Assembly (NCBI GenBank): GCA_009698845.1
Contig: WLPI01000006.1
Span: forward strand, 1 to 36,788
Direction: 5' to 3'
Origin: Actinomycetota bacterium
GTDB lineage: Bacteria > Actinomycetota > Actinomycetes > Nanopelagicales > Nanopelagicaceae
DNA length: 36,788 bases
Shown: in pieces, positions 15,701 to 23,165 of the stretch
Numbering within the stretch: the first letter of the stretch is position 1
Layout of the letters: the number at the start of each line of letters is the position of its first letter
Translations under genes and position numbers: made by a program
The notes under the pieces: generated by a model
Database searches by the model: none
What the model was told of the DNA's origin: nothing
The model's input: only the letters and a program-made list of their open reading frames with translations

Positions 15701-15733
15701 AACCTTGCGGAGATCCCGTGGGGATTAAAGGTT
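15701..15733 (+). other. Nested inverted repeats upstream of the membrane-protein gene
   Basis: AACCTT (15701-15706) pairs with AAGGTT (15728-15733), and inside it ATCCC (15713-15717) pairs with GGGAT (15721-15725). The composite hairpin lies between the lipoprotein stop and the GAGAGG ribosome-binding site of the next gene. It could be a weak terminator or a structured leader. The stems are short, so this is tentative. Confidence 0.3.
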
Positions 15734-15752
15734 TCTAGGAGAGGTAACAACA

Positions 15753-16130
15753 ATGAATGAGAAGGACTTAATTCAGCAGTGGAACAAGATGCGCGTGCAG
15801 ATTATTCAGGCACAGGTTGCACCGGCATTGGTGTTAATTGCAATCACAGTGCTTTCGGCTCTGCATGTTTTTCACAAAGGGCCTGAATCAGCAAAGTTTC
15901 TAGCTCTCGGTGTAGCAGCTGCGACAGGAATCTTGGCAACAATTAGCCAGTACGCAGCAGTTCGTGAAGGCGAAGCGCTGTTACTTGATCTCAAGAAGGT
16001 AGCAAACCCTTCTGCGCTGACAAAGAAGATTGCTGATTCACGTGGCTTGCTCTCGCTTTCTGCTATTGCAATTGTGGGTCTTGATATTGCGATCTTCGCT
16101 CTCGTTGTGTGGGCAGTGCTTGGTAAGTAA
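15753..16130 (+). CDS. Small integral membrane protein of unknown function
   Basis: A 125-residue protein with three predicted membrane segments: about 20-40 (APALVLIAITVLSALHV), 47-68 (FLALGVAAATGILATIS) and 100-123 (LSLSAIAIVGLDIAIFALVV). A cytoplasmic-looking charged loop (about 70-97) separates the second and third. A GAGAGG ribosome-binding site precedes the ATG. It is followed without a gap by a 40-codon membrane protein gene, and the two are probably co-translated. No family or function recognised. Confidence 0.8.
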   Translation: MNEKDLIQQWNKMRVQIIQAQVAPALVLIAITVLSALHVFHKGPESAKFLALGVAAATGILATISQYAAVREGEALLLDLKKVANPSALTKKIADSRGLLSLSAIAIVGLDIAIFALVVWAVLGK

Positions 16131-16253
16131 ATGGAATTTGGTTTTGTAGTTATTGCCATCTATGCGATTGCGGTCATAGCTCTGGTAACGCGTTTTGATG
16201 GTTCGAGAAAGAAGAAGAATCGATTAACTGGCCGCGGTGGCGACTTCGAATAG
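16131..16253 (+). CDS. 40-residue single-pass membrane microprotein
   Basis: The ATG directly follows the TAA of the preceding membrane-protein gene. The frame runs 40 codons to TAG at 16251. The product begins MEFGFVVIAIYAIAVIALV, a single membrane helix, and ends in a very basic tail (RFDGSRKKKNRLTGRGGDFE). The helix plus positive-inside tail, the zero-gap junction and the absence of a competing gene on either strand make it a credible small gene. It probably depends on translational coupling, because no separate ribosome-binding site fits well. It could be a partner or stabiliser of the 125-residue membrane protein (inference). Confidence 0.65.
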   Translation: MEFGFVVIAIYAIAVIALVTRFDGSRKKKNRLTGRGGDFE

Positions 16254-16256
16254 AAG

Positions 16257-16661
16257 TTACTTCTTTCTAGCTCGGTAACTACTCCATGCACCAGTGCTTC
16301 CCAGCGCCCAGATAACTAGAAGTGGTTGGAAGAAGAGGCGGATTAATCGCGCTTGGTCGCTATCTAAACCAAAAGCATCCACGCCATTTATATATTGCGA
16401 GATATTTCCCCAGAACACTGCGATGAAGAAGAAGGCAACTACCCAGCCGACTTGCACTCGATACTTCCACAGCGCAATCAAGCTAAGGCCAAGAAGTATT
16501 TCTACTACCCCTGAAGCAAGCACAACAAAGTCGGCATACTCTTTAAATAACGTCGGGACTTGTGCCTGAAACTCTTGGCGACTTGTGGTCAGATGCCCAA
16601 TTCCTGCATAGGCAAGTGCCAAGCCCAGCAGTACTTGAGGAAGTCGGCGAAGGATCTGCAT
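16257..16661 (-). CDS. DoxX-like family membrane protein
   Basis: About 134 residues from the ATG at 16661, with four membrane segments. The first carries LPQVLLGLALAYAGIGHLT, the DoxX-like helix 1 pattern. VVLASGVVEILLGLSLIAL, VGWVVAFFFIAVFWGNI and LFFQPLLVIWALG follow. Two starts are possible: GTG at 16676, or ATG at 16661, which has GATACT six bases upstream as a leaderless -10. I prefer the latter. The stop is only 4 bases from the convergent microprotein gene. DoxX-like proteins are poorly defined inner-membrane proteins, some linked to redox or sulfur chemistry; no specific role can be given here. Confidence 0.8.
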   Translation of the reverse strand: MQILRRLPQVLLGLALAYAGIGHLTTSRQEFQAQVPTLFKEYADFVVLASGVVEILLGLSLIALWKYRVQVGWVVAFFFIAVFWGNISQYINGVDAFGLDSDQARLIRLFFQPLLVIWALGSTGAWSSYRARKK

Positions 16662-16706
16662 GCTCGAAGTATCCACGATGGTAGAGGTAGGTTCAGGTTC
16701 CTTGAA

Positions 16707-18236
16707 TCAACAACTTCGCGTATAACTGCTAACCCTCTTGCCGGTCTTAGTTGTGTATCCCCTGACTGAACAACGCCCTCCGCCGCTGCTTGAACCAGAG
16801 TCACTAATGCTTTGAAAGGATTTCTTATTTTTGAAACCGTATAAAGTTTTTTTCGCTGCATACAAGGCGACTGGGTGGCGATCATCCTGAAAGAGAGAAC
16901 CTTTACCGATTGGGTAACTCGCTTGGTAGGCACTGTAGGCATTCAGGCACTTGGACGGAAAAGTTGGAATCCAATCCTGTAATACGGGGCTGTACTCCCC
17001 TTGCTTATTCATATTCAGAGATACATTAAAACTGAATGCGACAAATGGGCCAGAGAAGATTCCAATTGGTTCGGCTCGCTCAGGAATCATAAAGTCATAA
17101 CTTGGAAAAGTACTTGAAAAACTCTTTACTGCCTTGAAAGATAATTCAAATTGACCATTTGCATCAGTAGTAGCCTGGGCTAGCAATTTGCCTAAGTCCA
17201 TGACACCTTCGCCATACGCTCGGACTTCAAGTGTGTCGAATGAAGCCAATAGGCCATGCCTAAAAAGAGTTCCTTTGAACTTAGTAATTCCGCCAATCTT
17301 GCCCGGCTTCTGTATTTGTTCAAGAACTATGTTGGAATCAAATTTCGTCTGCATCCAACCAAATTCGCATTGTGTGCGAACATTATCGATGGCGATGATT
17401 TCTGGACTCTTTGGAAGAATTGAAATATTCATCTTCAGTACAGTTTGAAGAGTAATCATGCTAAGAAGTGAAACTTGAACTTCGGCTACTGTTGGACTCG
17501 AGGCGTTTGAAAATTGACTAAAGCTATCTCCGCAGAAGTAAATCACACCTGAGAGTATTTTTGGCATTCTCTTTGTGTAAGGGCTTGGCACAACCATTCT
17601 TGTTGAATTGACACTCGACACAAGTCCATCAAATCTGCTTCCTGACGGCTGAATCATTATTCTGCCACCAACTCTTACTTCAATATTTTCACCCTCAATA
17701 AAATCTGATCCATCTGTTTTCGTGACTTTTACGGCTGAATAGGGACAATCTTTATACCCAACTGTCAGCGGGTAATAAATTGGCCAAATCGTTACATCTA
17801 TTTTTCCATTTGAAGAACTGACGGGAGACTTTCCATCTGGGATTGCTGCTGCAGGAATCTGCGCAGCCGGAGTTGCTGCTTCCTGTGATGTTGTTCCAAG
17901 AGATGCTTTAACTTCAACTGAAAAATTTGATTGGCCAGAATTTGTACAGTGCACATTGAAGTTGTAACTTCCAAGAGCGTTGCCCGGAGTGTGAGTCACT
18001 GTATTGCCGTTTGCCCCAAGAACAAACGGAGTTGTTTTTCCGCCAGGGCTTGAAAGAACGCAGTTATCTCCTGATATACCTGTGATTTTAAATTTAAATG
18101 GAACCCCCGGGTACGCAACAGCTGGAACGCCCGTAATGGAAAGAGTTGCAGCAGCTGCCTGCGGTGCGACTAGCGATGCCAAGCACAGACAGAGGGCAAT
18201 CAGGTTGGCATACTTTGGGAGGTGCTTCATATTCAC
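16707..18236 (-). CDS. Large secreted protein of unknown function with Ig-like beta domains and a Cys-rich C-terminal motif
   Basis: A 509-residue exported protein. A signal peptide (about 1-29, ending APQAAAA) is followed by a beta-rich domain (about 30-112) with a Cys pair. A proline/alanine-rich linker (about 113-136) leads to two further beta-rich parts (about 143-275 and 280-420). The extreme C-terminus, GGGRCSVRGYTTKTGKRVSS followed by YTRSC, matches a short motif pattern (V-x-G-Y-x-x-x-x-G-x-x-V-x-x-Y-x-R) that I recall at the ends of many unrelated secreted bacterial proteins. Starts: GTG at 18236 with GGGAGG seven bases upstream, or ATG at 18230 as a leaderless start behind TATTAT. 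Function unknown; cell-surface interaction or adhesion is a guess. Confidence 0.8.
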   Translation of the reverse strand: MNMKHLPKYANLIALCLCLASLVAPQAAAATLSITGVPAVAYPGVPFKFKITGISGDNCVLSSPGGKTTPFVLGANGNTVTHTPGNALGSYNFNVHCTNSGQSNFSVEVKASLGTTSQEAATPAAQIPAAAIPDGKSPVSSSNGKIDVTIWPIYYPLTVGYKDCPYSAVKVTKTDGSDFIEGENIEVRVGGRIMIQPSGSRFDGLVSSVNSTRMVVPSPYTKRMPKILSGVIYFCGDSFSQFSNASSPTVAEVQVSLLSMITLQTVLKMNISILPKSPEIIAIDNVRTQCEFGWMQTKFDSNIVLEQIQKPGKIGGITKFKGTLFRHGLLASFDTLEVRAYGEGVMDLGKLLAQATTDANGQFELSFKAVKSFSSTFPSYDFMIPERAEPIGIFSGPFVAFSFNVSLNMNKQGEYSPVLQDWIPTFPSKCLNAYSAYQASYPIGKGSLFQDDRHPVALYAAKKTLYGFKNKKSFQSISDSGSSSGGGRCSVRGYTTKTGKRVSSYTRSC

Positions 18237-18249
18237 AATAATACCTCCC
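18217..18249 (-). promoter_or_regulatory. Hairpin that could hide the ribosome-binding site of the 509-residue gene
   Basis: On the minus strand GGGAGGT (18249-18243), which contains the Shine-Dalgarno sequence, pairs perfectly over 7 bases with ACCTCCC (18223-18217) inside the first codons. The loop is 19 bases and holds both candidate start codons. Folding would block initiation, so this may be a translational control element; it could also be chance. Confidence 0.4.
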
Positions 18250-18297
18250 GATTCCTGCCAAATTCATCTGCCATATCTACTCCATATTTAGAAACTA

Positions 18298-18322
18298 GCC
18301 TCAAGGAAATTCCTAGCGAGGC
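18298..18322 (-). terminator. Possible hairpin downstream of the M24-fold gene
   Basis: GCCTC (18298-18302) and GAGGC (18318-18322) flank an inner AGGAA/TTCCT palindrome. It lies 64 bases beyond the stop of the 18386-19573 gene, in minus orientation, and is followed by a short T-containing stretch. It could be a weak terminator separating that gene from the secreted-protein gene. Confidence 0.3.
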
Positions 18323-18385
18323 ACCTTAACCTTCGCTCATTCTAGGATCAGAATTCACTCACTAAAAAACTTACTCGCGGAAGTT

Positions 18386-19573
18386 CTACTTCTCCAAATA
18401 TGCAGGTGCAGTCTTTGAAAAGCGGATGTTTCCTGTGTTGCTCACCAAGAAGCCGGTTTCAACTCTAAACCCACCCCACGGTGCCATGAACAGTGGAACA
18501 TCGATTGATAAAAATGCATTATCTGGCACAACAAAATCAGAGACAGATGTGAGTATTGGTGGCTCAAACTCTGAAGTTCCGATGCTGTGAATTCCTGAAT
18601 AAACGCAGAGATCTATAAGACCTGCCTTGCGTAACACATCTAAGCCTGCGCCAGAAATATCTGCACCCACTGCTCCGACTTTCAGCTGAGCTTCAGAAGC
18701 AGCTGATGCTTCGATAGCTGTATCAATTGCGAACCTCACTTCTTTAGGTGCAGGACCCATTGAAACTGGTCGTGCAATAACTCCGTGATAACCCTCGTAG
18801 CGAGGTGCGACGGTAAGTAGTGCAAGGTCGCCAGCTTTGAGAGTGTTCATAGTTGTTCGAGTCAAAATTGGATAGGTATTTGTTTTTCCAAATCCAACAA
18901 TTGTGTCGATTCCACTTCCTTCTGATCCCATCTTGCGCATTGTGTATTCAATCTCTGCAGCAACTTCGCGCTCTGAGACTCCAATTGCAAGTGCATCAAT
19001 GCCAGCATTCAGACCAGCTTCAGCGATTTCAAATCCATACTTGAAGACTGCAATCTCTGCTGCACTCTTTGATGCCCGCAACATGCGATAGTCGAGTTCG
19101 AATCTATCCATCGACACCTTGGCAAATGAGAAAGAATTAATGAGTTCTACTAACCAATGCGGAAATGCGCTCTCACCCACAAAACCAATACGTGCACTCG
19201 AAGTGCCTGCTTCCTGAAGCAGGATATCTAGGAAAGATTTAAAGCTAATTGGCTTGGTGTATGGATACTCTTCTTCAGGCATATTGAATTCGTTGACAAC
19301 ATGAATAGAACCGATCTTGGCGGTGTTGTCATAGAACGTTTCACTTTCTGCACCTGTCGCAGAATGAATATCTCCTTGGCGAGGAACCACAGTGAGGATT
19401 GGCTCAAAATGCGCAGCATAATTTGTAAGCCAACGTGTGTGATTTGCACCAAATACCGCTCGATCATCTCCGTAGAAGAAGAGTAGGTCGATTGAGTGTG
19501 CCTGCATCAACTTCTGAATATTCGCCTTACGAAGCTGAAACTCGCTTGCTGGGATAACTGGAAACTGCGTCAT
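18386..19573 (-). CDS. Creatinase / Xaa-Pro peptidase-fold (M24) family protein with eroded metal site
   Basis: A 395-residue protein with an N-terminal creatinase-type domain (about 1-160) and a C-terminal pita-bread domain (about 170-395). In metallopeptidases of this fold the first two metal ligands are Asp in LLDxG and Asp in SDxTR. Here the matching segments are LLTVAPRYEG (Thr254) and YHGVIAR (Val265), so both aspartates are missing. His329 (SGIHSIG), Glu337 (EFEPP) and Glu372 (RVETG) remain. Creatinase is a known metal-free member of the fold, so a hydrolase of that kind is one possibility; a non-enzymatic role is another. A good promoter (TTGAGA-18-GATAAT) ends five bases before the ATG, so the mRNA is probably leaderless. 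Confidence 0.85.
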   Translation of the reverse strand: MTQFPVIPASEFQLRKANIQKLMQAHSIDLLFFYGDDRAVFGANHTRWLTNYAAHFEPILTVVPRQGDIHSATGAESETFYDNTAKIGSIHVVNEFNMPEEEYPYTKPISFKSFLDILLQEAGTSSARIGFVGESAFPHWLVELINSFSFAKVSMDRFELDYRMLRASKSAAEIAVFKYGFEIAEAGLNAGIDALAIGVSEREVAAEIEYTMRKMGSEGSGIDTIVGFGKTNTYPILTRTTMNTLKAGDLALLTVAPRYEGYHGVIARPVSMGPAPKEVRFAIDTAIEASAASEAQLKVGAVGADISGAGLDVLRKAGLIDLCVYSGIHSIGTSEFEPPILTSVSDFVVPDNAFLSIDVPLFMAPWGGFRVETGFLVSNTGNIRFSKTAPAYLEK

Positions 19574-19578
19574 GGTTC

Positions 19579-19608
19579 ATTATCGCTCTGGATGCGAGGC
19601 AATCTCAA
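19579..19608 (-). promoter_or_regulatory. Promoter of the M24-fold gene, leaderless type
   Basis: On the minus strand TTGAGA (19608-19603), an 18-base spacer and GATAAT (19584-19579) give five of six matches to each consensus box. The ATG follows after five bases, with no ribosome-binding site. Confidence 0.65.
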
Positions 19609-19628
19609 GGGTGTACACGCGCACATTT

Positions 19629-19656
19629 AGAGGATGTCAGTCCTCTCTCCTATCTT
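19629..19656 (+). promoter_or_regulatory. Leaderless -10 region with an upstream inverted repeat
   Basis: TATCTT (19651-19656) lies six bases before the ATG at 19663, a leaderless arrangement. Just upstream AGAGGA (19629-19634) and TCCTCT (19641-19646) form a perfect 6-base inverted repeat around TGTCAG, where a -35/spacer region or an operator would be. No good -35 box is visible, which suits an activator-dependent or weak promoter. Confidence 0.4.
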
Positions 19657-19662
19657 TATTGC

Positions 19663-20010
19663 ATGTTCACATGGTTTCGTCATAAGGCAATGGATCGCGA
19701 GCTCACGGAGATCCTTGATACGCATCAGCGAGTCAAGGCAGATGCTGCGATGGTTCGCGATTATTTATTGCAGGTAATTGAAGATGATCGCAATGGAATC
19801 GAGAAGTTCAGTGATGCTGCGCTTTTACGGGCGCAAGAGATTATCGAGGAAGTTGGACCGGGGGCTTTTTACTGGATGACAGATATTGCGGCGCAGATGG
19901 TCTTTTTATCAGAGGCAACGCTGAGGGGCTTTTCTACCAATGTCAGTATTGATTTAGGTGCGGATGCAACTGCTGATTCGATTGTCGAAACAGTGGTGAA
20001 GTTGCCGTAG
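19663..20010 (+). CDS. Hypothetical protein, small helical
   Basis: A 115-residue soluble protein with no signal peptide or membrane segment. The N-terminal two thirds look helical and charged (DRELTEILDTHQRVKADAAM, then VIEDDRNGIEKFSDAALLRA). The remainder contains GPGAFYWMTDIAAQMVFLSE and a short acidic C-terminus. I do not recognise a family. The coding character (regular codon use, no frame breaks) and the leaderless-type -10 box support it as a real gene. It is divergent from the M24-fold gene, with about 90 bases between the starts, and convergent with the DUF2256-like gene. Confidence 0.65.
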   Translation: MFTWFRHKAMDRELTEILDTHQRVKADAAMVRDYLLQVIEDDRNGIEKFSDAALLRAQEIIEEVGPGAFYWMTDIAAQMVFLSEATLRGFSTNVSIDLGADATADSIVETVVKLP

Positions 20011-20024
20011 TTTTCTTCTCGCTA

Positions 20025-20165
20025 CTACTTGCCCGCCTTACATTTTTCAGAGCAGTACTTCACGTTCTCCCAATCGCGAGCCCATTTCTTTCGCCACTCA
20101 AATGGACGATCGCAGCGAAGACAAATCTTCGGTGGGACTCCGTTCTTGGTTTTAGCTACAGCCAT
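20025..20165 (-). CDS. DUF2256-type zinc-ribbon microprotein
   Basis: A 46-residue basic protein of the DUF2256 type. The pattern is [19 protein letters not shown] followed by VKYCSEKC, giving two Cys-x2-Cys/Cys-x3-Cys pairs (Cys15, Cys18, Cys38, Cys42) that should bind zinc, with a conserved Arg/Trp-rich stretch between. The ATG at 20165 overlaps the last ten bases of the SDR gene in another frame, so translation is probably coupled to it. Length and motif match what I know of the family, whose function is undefined. Its co-occurrence with the SDR may only reflect compact packing. Confidence 0.85.
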   Translation of the reverse strand: MAVAKTKNGVPPKICLRCDRPFEWRKKWARDWENVKYCSEKCKAGK

Positions 20166-20938
20166 GGCGGTGCATCGACAGGTTTATCCCAACTGTCGAT
20201 TGGTGCTTGTAGTGGATTATCAATCCAAAGGAATTCACCGTTGATGTTGGCTGATTCATCACTCACTAATTTCATAATCAGATCGGCAGCTTTCTTGGGA
20301 TCATCTCCCCCGGTCTTTTCAACCCAATCAACCCATGATTTGTAATCTACGCCGGCCTCGCCAAGTGCATCTGCCTTAGCGCTGATATCAGCCCACATTT
20401 CACTGCGAACATCGCCGGGGTGAATAACATTGGCAGTGACACCACTTCCGCTTATCTCAGCCGCAAGGTGGCGAGTGAATTGATTGAGTGCAACTTTTGC
20501 AGTGGCGTATGCGCTATTGAGTTTGCCTGGTTGATGAAGAGCTGCAGCAGAACTGAGATTGATAATGCGTCCCCACCGTGCATCTAACATTGCAGGCAAG
20601 AATGCACGCGATGTGTAATAGCAAGAGATGGCATCAATCATCATTGTTTCTAGCCACTGGTGTGGATTGCTATCTTTAATCAGAGCGATGGGTCCAAAGA
20701 TGCCTGCAGCATTGACAAGAATTTCTATATTGCCATGATCACGTTGAACTTGTTCGTGAAGGTCGTTGACGAATGCGAGATCGCTTATGTCGCCAGCAAT
20801 AGATGTGATGCGTTGATTGGTTTCATCTTTATTCGGTGTGCGAGAGACGGCGATTACCTGATGGCCAGCGCTGGCAAGGGCTAGTGCAATTTCGCGACCG
20901 ATTCCGCGTGATGCTCCGGTGACTAGGGCAAGTGACAT
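20156..20938 (-). CDS. SDR-family oxidoreductase, probable NADP-dependent
   Basis: A 260-residue classical SDR from the ATG at 20938. TGASRGIG is at 7-14, VNAAG at 75-79, and the catalytic set is Ser130, Tyr144 and Lys148. Arg33 after the second strand (VSRTP) suggests NADP(H). The frame is open further upstream, but the extra 46 residues would run through the divergent agmatinase start and lack family similarity. A TATCAT box six bases before this ATG supports a leaderless start. The C-terminal tail after the fold is long (about 30 residues, ending DAPPWL). The substrate is unknown. Confidence 0.9.
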   Translation of the reverse strand: MSLALVTGASRGIGREIALALASAGHQVIAVSRTPNKDETNQRITSIAGDISDLAFVNDLHEQVQRDHGNIEILVNAAGIFGPIALIKDSNPHQWLETMMIDAISCYYTSRAFLPAMLDARWGRIINLSSAAALHQPGKLNSAYATAKVALNQFTRHLAAEISGSGVTANVIHPGDVRSEMWADISAKADALGEAGVDYKSWVDWVEKTGGDDPKKAADLIMKLVSDESANINGEFLWIDNPLQAPIDSWDKPVDAPPWL

Positions 20939-20944
20939 GTGGTG

Positions 20945-20966
20945 ATGATAGTTCCGGCTATATGAT
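20945..20966. promoter_or_regulatory. Back-to-back leaderless -10 boxes of a divergent promoter
   Basis: On the minus strand TATCAT (20950-20945) is six bases from the SDR ATG at 20938. On the plus strand TATGAT (20961-20966) is six bases from the agmatinase ATG at 20973. Only 34 bases separate the two start codons, so each -35 region would overlap the other gene's start. Boxes and spacing are seen; promoter activity is inferred, and the -35 boxes are weak. Confidence 0.5.
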
Positions 20967-20972
20967 TTTGCC

Positions 20973-21971
20973 ATGGCTAACCACGGCAATATGTATGGCC
21001 CCGCATTCACATTCTTAGGTATTCCGGCATGCGATCTTGATGACCCATCAACATATAAGGGTGCAGATGTCATCATCGTGGGAGCTCCTATTGATAGCGG
21101 AACTTCTCATCGCTCGGGTGCGAAATTTGGGCCACAAGCAATCCGTGGTGGCGATTACTTGCCCCATGATGGGCAACGCCCACATCTTGCACTTCGTACA
21201 GATGGATTGAAAGATCTGAAAGTTTTTGATGCAGGTGATTTGCTCATGCCTGGTGGAGATTTGGTTGCATCTCTTGCCGTATTGCGCGAAGCAACAGAGA
21301 AGATTTCGCGAGCAGGTGCAATCGCTGTCGTGTTAGGCGGAGATCACTCCATCGCATCGGCAGATGTTGCAGGCATTGCAAATCATTTAGGTCACGGCAA
21401 AGTATCGATGATTCACTTTGATGCACACGCTGACACCGGTGAGGATCAATGGGGAGCGCTAGTCGGTCACGGAACTCCGATGCGTCGTCTTATTGATGAA
21501 GGTTATGTTCGCGGAGATCGCTTCTTGCAATTAGGGCTTCGTGGATATTGGCCAGATAGCAAAACTCTCGAGTGGATGCGCGATCAAGGAATGCGTTCGT
21601 ATGAGATGACGGAAATTCATCATCGTGGGCTTAAAGAAGTGCTCGATGAATCATTTGCAACGCTTACTAATGGGTGCGATGGCGTCTTCTTATCTGTAGA
21701 TATCGATGTTGTTGATCCAGGTATGGCCCCCGGTACAGGGACACCAGAACCAGGTGGGATGACTTCGCGAGAATTACTTGAAGCCGTTCGCCGGATTTGT
21801 CTGGAACTTCCAGTTGTTGGCATCGATGTTGTAGAAGTTGCGCCGCCATTTGATAGCGCGGACATCACGGCAATTTTGGCTAACCGCGTTGTGCTCGAGG
21901 CGTTAAGTGCAATTGCTAAGCGCCGTAACGGAACTGCTTATGACCCGAAGCAGAACATACTCGATCGCTAA
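20973..21971 (+). CDS. Agmatinase / ureohydrolase family protein
   Basis: A 332-residue ureohydrolase with the complete two-metal site: His125 in GGDHS, Asp150/His152/Asp154 in DAHAD, and Asp243/Asp245 in SVDIDVVDP. These proteins hydrolyse guanidino groups to urea with two manganese ions, as in agmatinase, guanidinobutyrase and relatives. The PGTGTPEPGG segment (253-262) and N-terminal extension favour the agmatinase-like branch over arginase, but the guanidino substrate cannot be read reliably. The gene starts from a leaderless-type promoter divergent from an SDR gene. No urease, putrescine or arginine-decarboxylase gene is nearby, so agmatine use is inferred from the family only. Confidence 0.92.
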   Translation: MANHGNMYGPAFTFLGIPACDLDDPSTYKGADVIIVGAPIDSGTSHRSGAKFGPQAIRGGDYLPHDGQRPHLALRTDGLKDLKVFDAGDLLMPGGDLVASLAVLREATEKISRAGAIAVVLGGDHSIASADVAGIANHLGHGKVSMIHFDAHADTGEDQWGALVGHGTPMRRLIDEGYVRGDRFLQLGLRGYWPDSKTLEWMRDQGMRSYEMTEIHHRGLKEVLDESFATLTNGCDGVFLSVDIDVVDPGMAPGTGTPEPGGMTSRELLEAVRRICLELPVVGIDVVEVAPPFDSADITAILANRVVLEALSAIAKRRNGTAYDPKQNILDR

Positions 21972-21992
21972 TACTGGTCAAAACCTTTAAAA

Positions 21993-23165
21993 CTATTGGT
22001 ATTCACCAATTACTGTTTTATACATTCGCGAAAGAGCAAATTCGTGGTGTCCCCCACGTTCTGCCTTTGTCAGCTTCCCGTTTGCAACTTCAATGATTTC
22101 ATCGAAAATGCGATCTCCGACTTGAGCAAGAGTCTCAATTCCGTCGGCAATCGTGCCGGCATCTAGATCAATGAGATCTGGAATTGCAGAATACATTGGC
22201 GTATTTGTTGAAACTTTTATGGTCGGCATAATCGCAGAACCAGTTGGTGTTCCGCGACCAGATGTAAATACGACAACATTTATATGTCCTGCGCCGAATC
22301 CTGCAAGCTGTTCAATGTCATGACCTGGGGTATCCATAAAGTACAAACCTGGCGTCAATGGTCTTTCGCCAAATTCCAGTACTCCTGTAAGTGGCGCATT
22401 TCCAGCTTTCTTTGCTGCGCCTAAAGATTTTTCTTCCAGGGTAGAAAGTCCACCTTCGATATTTCCACGAGATGGCTGCGCACCGCGAATGTCGATTCCC
22501 TCGTAGTTAATCGATGCTTCATAACGAGAAACCATGGCAACAATTCGTTTTCCTACTTCAGGGTCAATCGCGCGGGCGGCGAGTAAATGTTCTGCTCCAA
22601 GAATTTCTGTTGTTTCACCTAGGACAGACGTTGCACCCAGTTCAACGAGACGATCACTAGCTACGCCGAGAGCTGGATTGGCAGTAATTCCCGAGAGAGC
22701 ATCAGAACCGCCGCACTCGAGTCCCAGAACGATTGCACTCCATGGCGCCTCTATGCGTTTTTGTGATTTTGCTTCAACAACATATTTATTGGCAACTACA
22801 AGTGCATCTGATTGCAATTTCTCAAGTGAGCCGATTTCAGGTAATGAAAGAACTGTAAAATTCTTAAGTCCTAACGCTTGCGCACCATCGATGATTGATT
22901 TCTCTTCGGCGCTTCCAATAATCAGAAAAACGACCGCGTAATTATTTGGATTTGATGCATACCCAGAGAGGGTAAATAGTATGCGCGTAAGATCGCTATC
23001 AATCTCGCCAGACCAATCGTGACTAATTGCCACGGCTCCGTCAGATGTGTCGGCAATTGTGCGAGCACTAGAAGCTAACGCAGAATGCAGCGGAAGAACT
23101 AGGACATTGTTACGCAGTCCCCAACGGCCGTCATCGCGTAAGTAAGCAAATAGCTTTTCGCTCAT
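21993..23165 (-). CDS. UxaA/GarD-family dehydratase subunit with intact C-terminal and degenerate N-terminal domain
   Basis: A 390-residue protein of the altronate/galactarate dehydratase family, similar in length to the large SuyB-type subunits. The C-terminal domain is intact: LGLECGGSDALSGITANPAL (147-166), GGLSTLEEKSLGAAKKAG and TSGRGTPTGSAIMPTIKVS (301-319). The N-terminal catalytic-type domain is eroded. Where family members show HQHGC and GLGCE, this protein has SHDWSGE (48-54) and IIGSAEE (82-88), losing both cysteines. The ATG at 23165, with AGGAG six bases upstream, is preferred to GTG at 23168. It overlaps the paralogue's stop by one base. It probably acts as a complex with the two preceding gene products. 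Confidence 0.9.
   Translation of the reverse strand: MSEKLFAYLRDDGRWGLRNNVLVLPLHSALASSARTIADTSDGAVAISHDWSGEIDSDLTRILFTLSGYASNPNNYAVVFLIIGSAEEKSIIDGAQALGLKNFTVLSLPEIGSLEKLQSDALVVANKYVVEAKSQKRIEAPWSAIVLGLECGGSDALSGITANPALGVASDRLVELGATSVLGETTEILGAEHLLAARAIDPEVGKRIVAMVSRYEASINYEGIDIRGAQPSRGNIEGGLSTLEEKSLGAAKKAGNAPLTGVLEFGERPLTPGLYFMDTPGHDIEQLAGFGAGHINVVVFTSGRGTPTGSAIMPTIKVSTNTPMYSAIPDLIDLDAGTIADGIETLAQVGDRIFDEIIEVANGKLTKAERGGHHEFALSRMYKTVIGEYQ

Noticed and set aside
20939-21076. 46-residue N-terminal extension of the SDR at 20156-20938
   Set aside because: It runs through the divergent agmatinase start, has no SDR similarity, and the ATG at 20938 begins exactly at the Rossmann strand.
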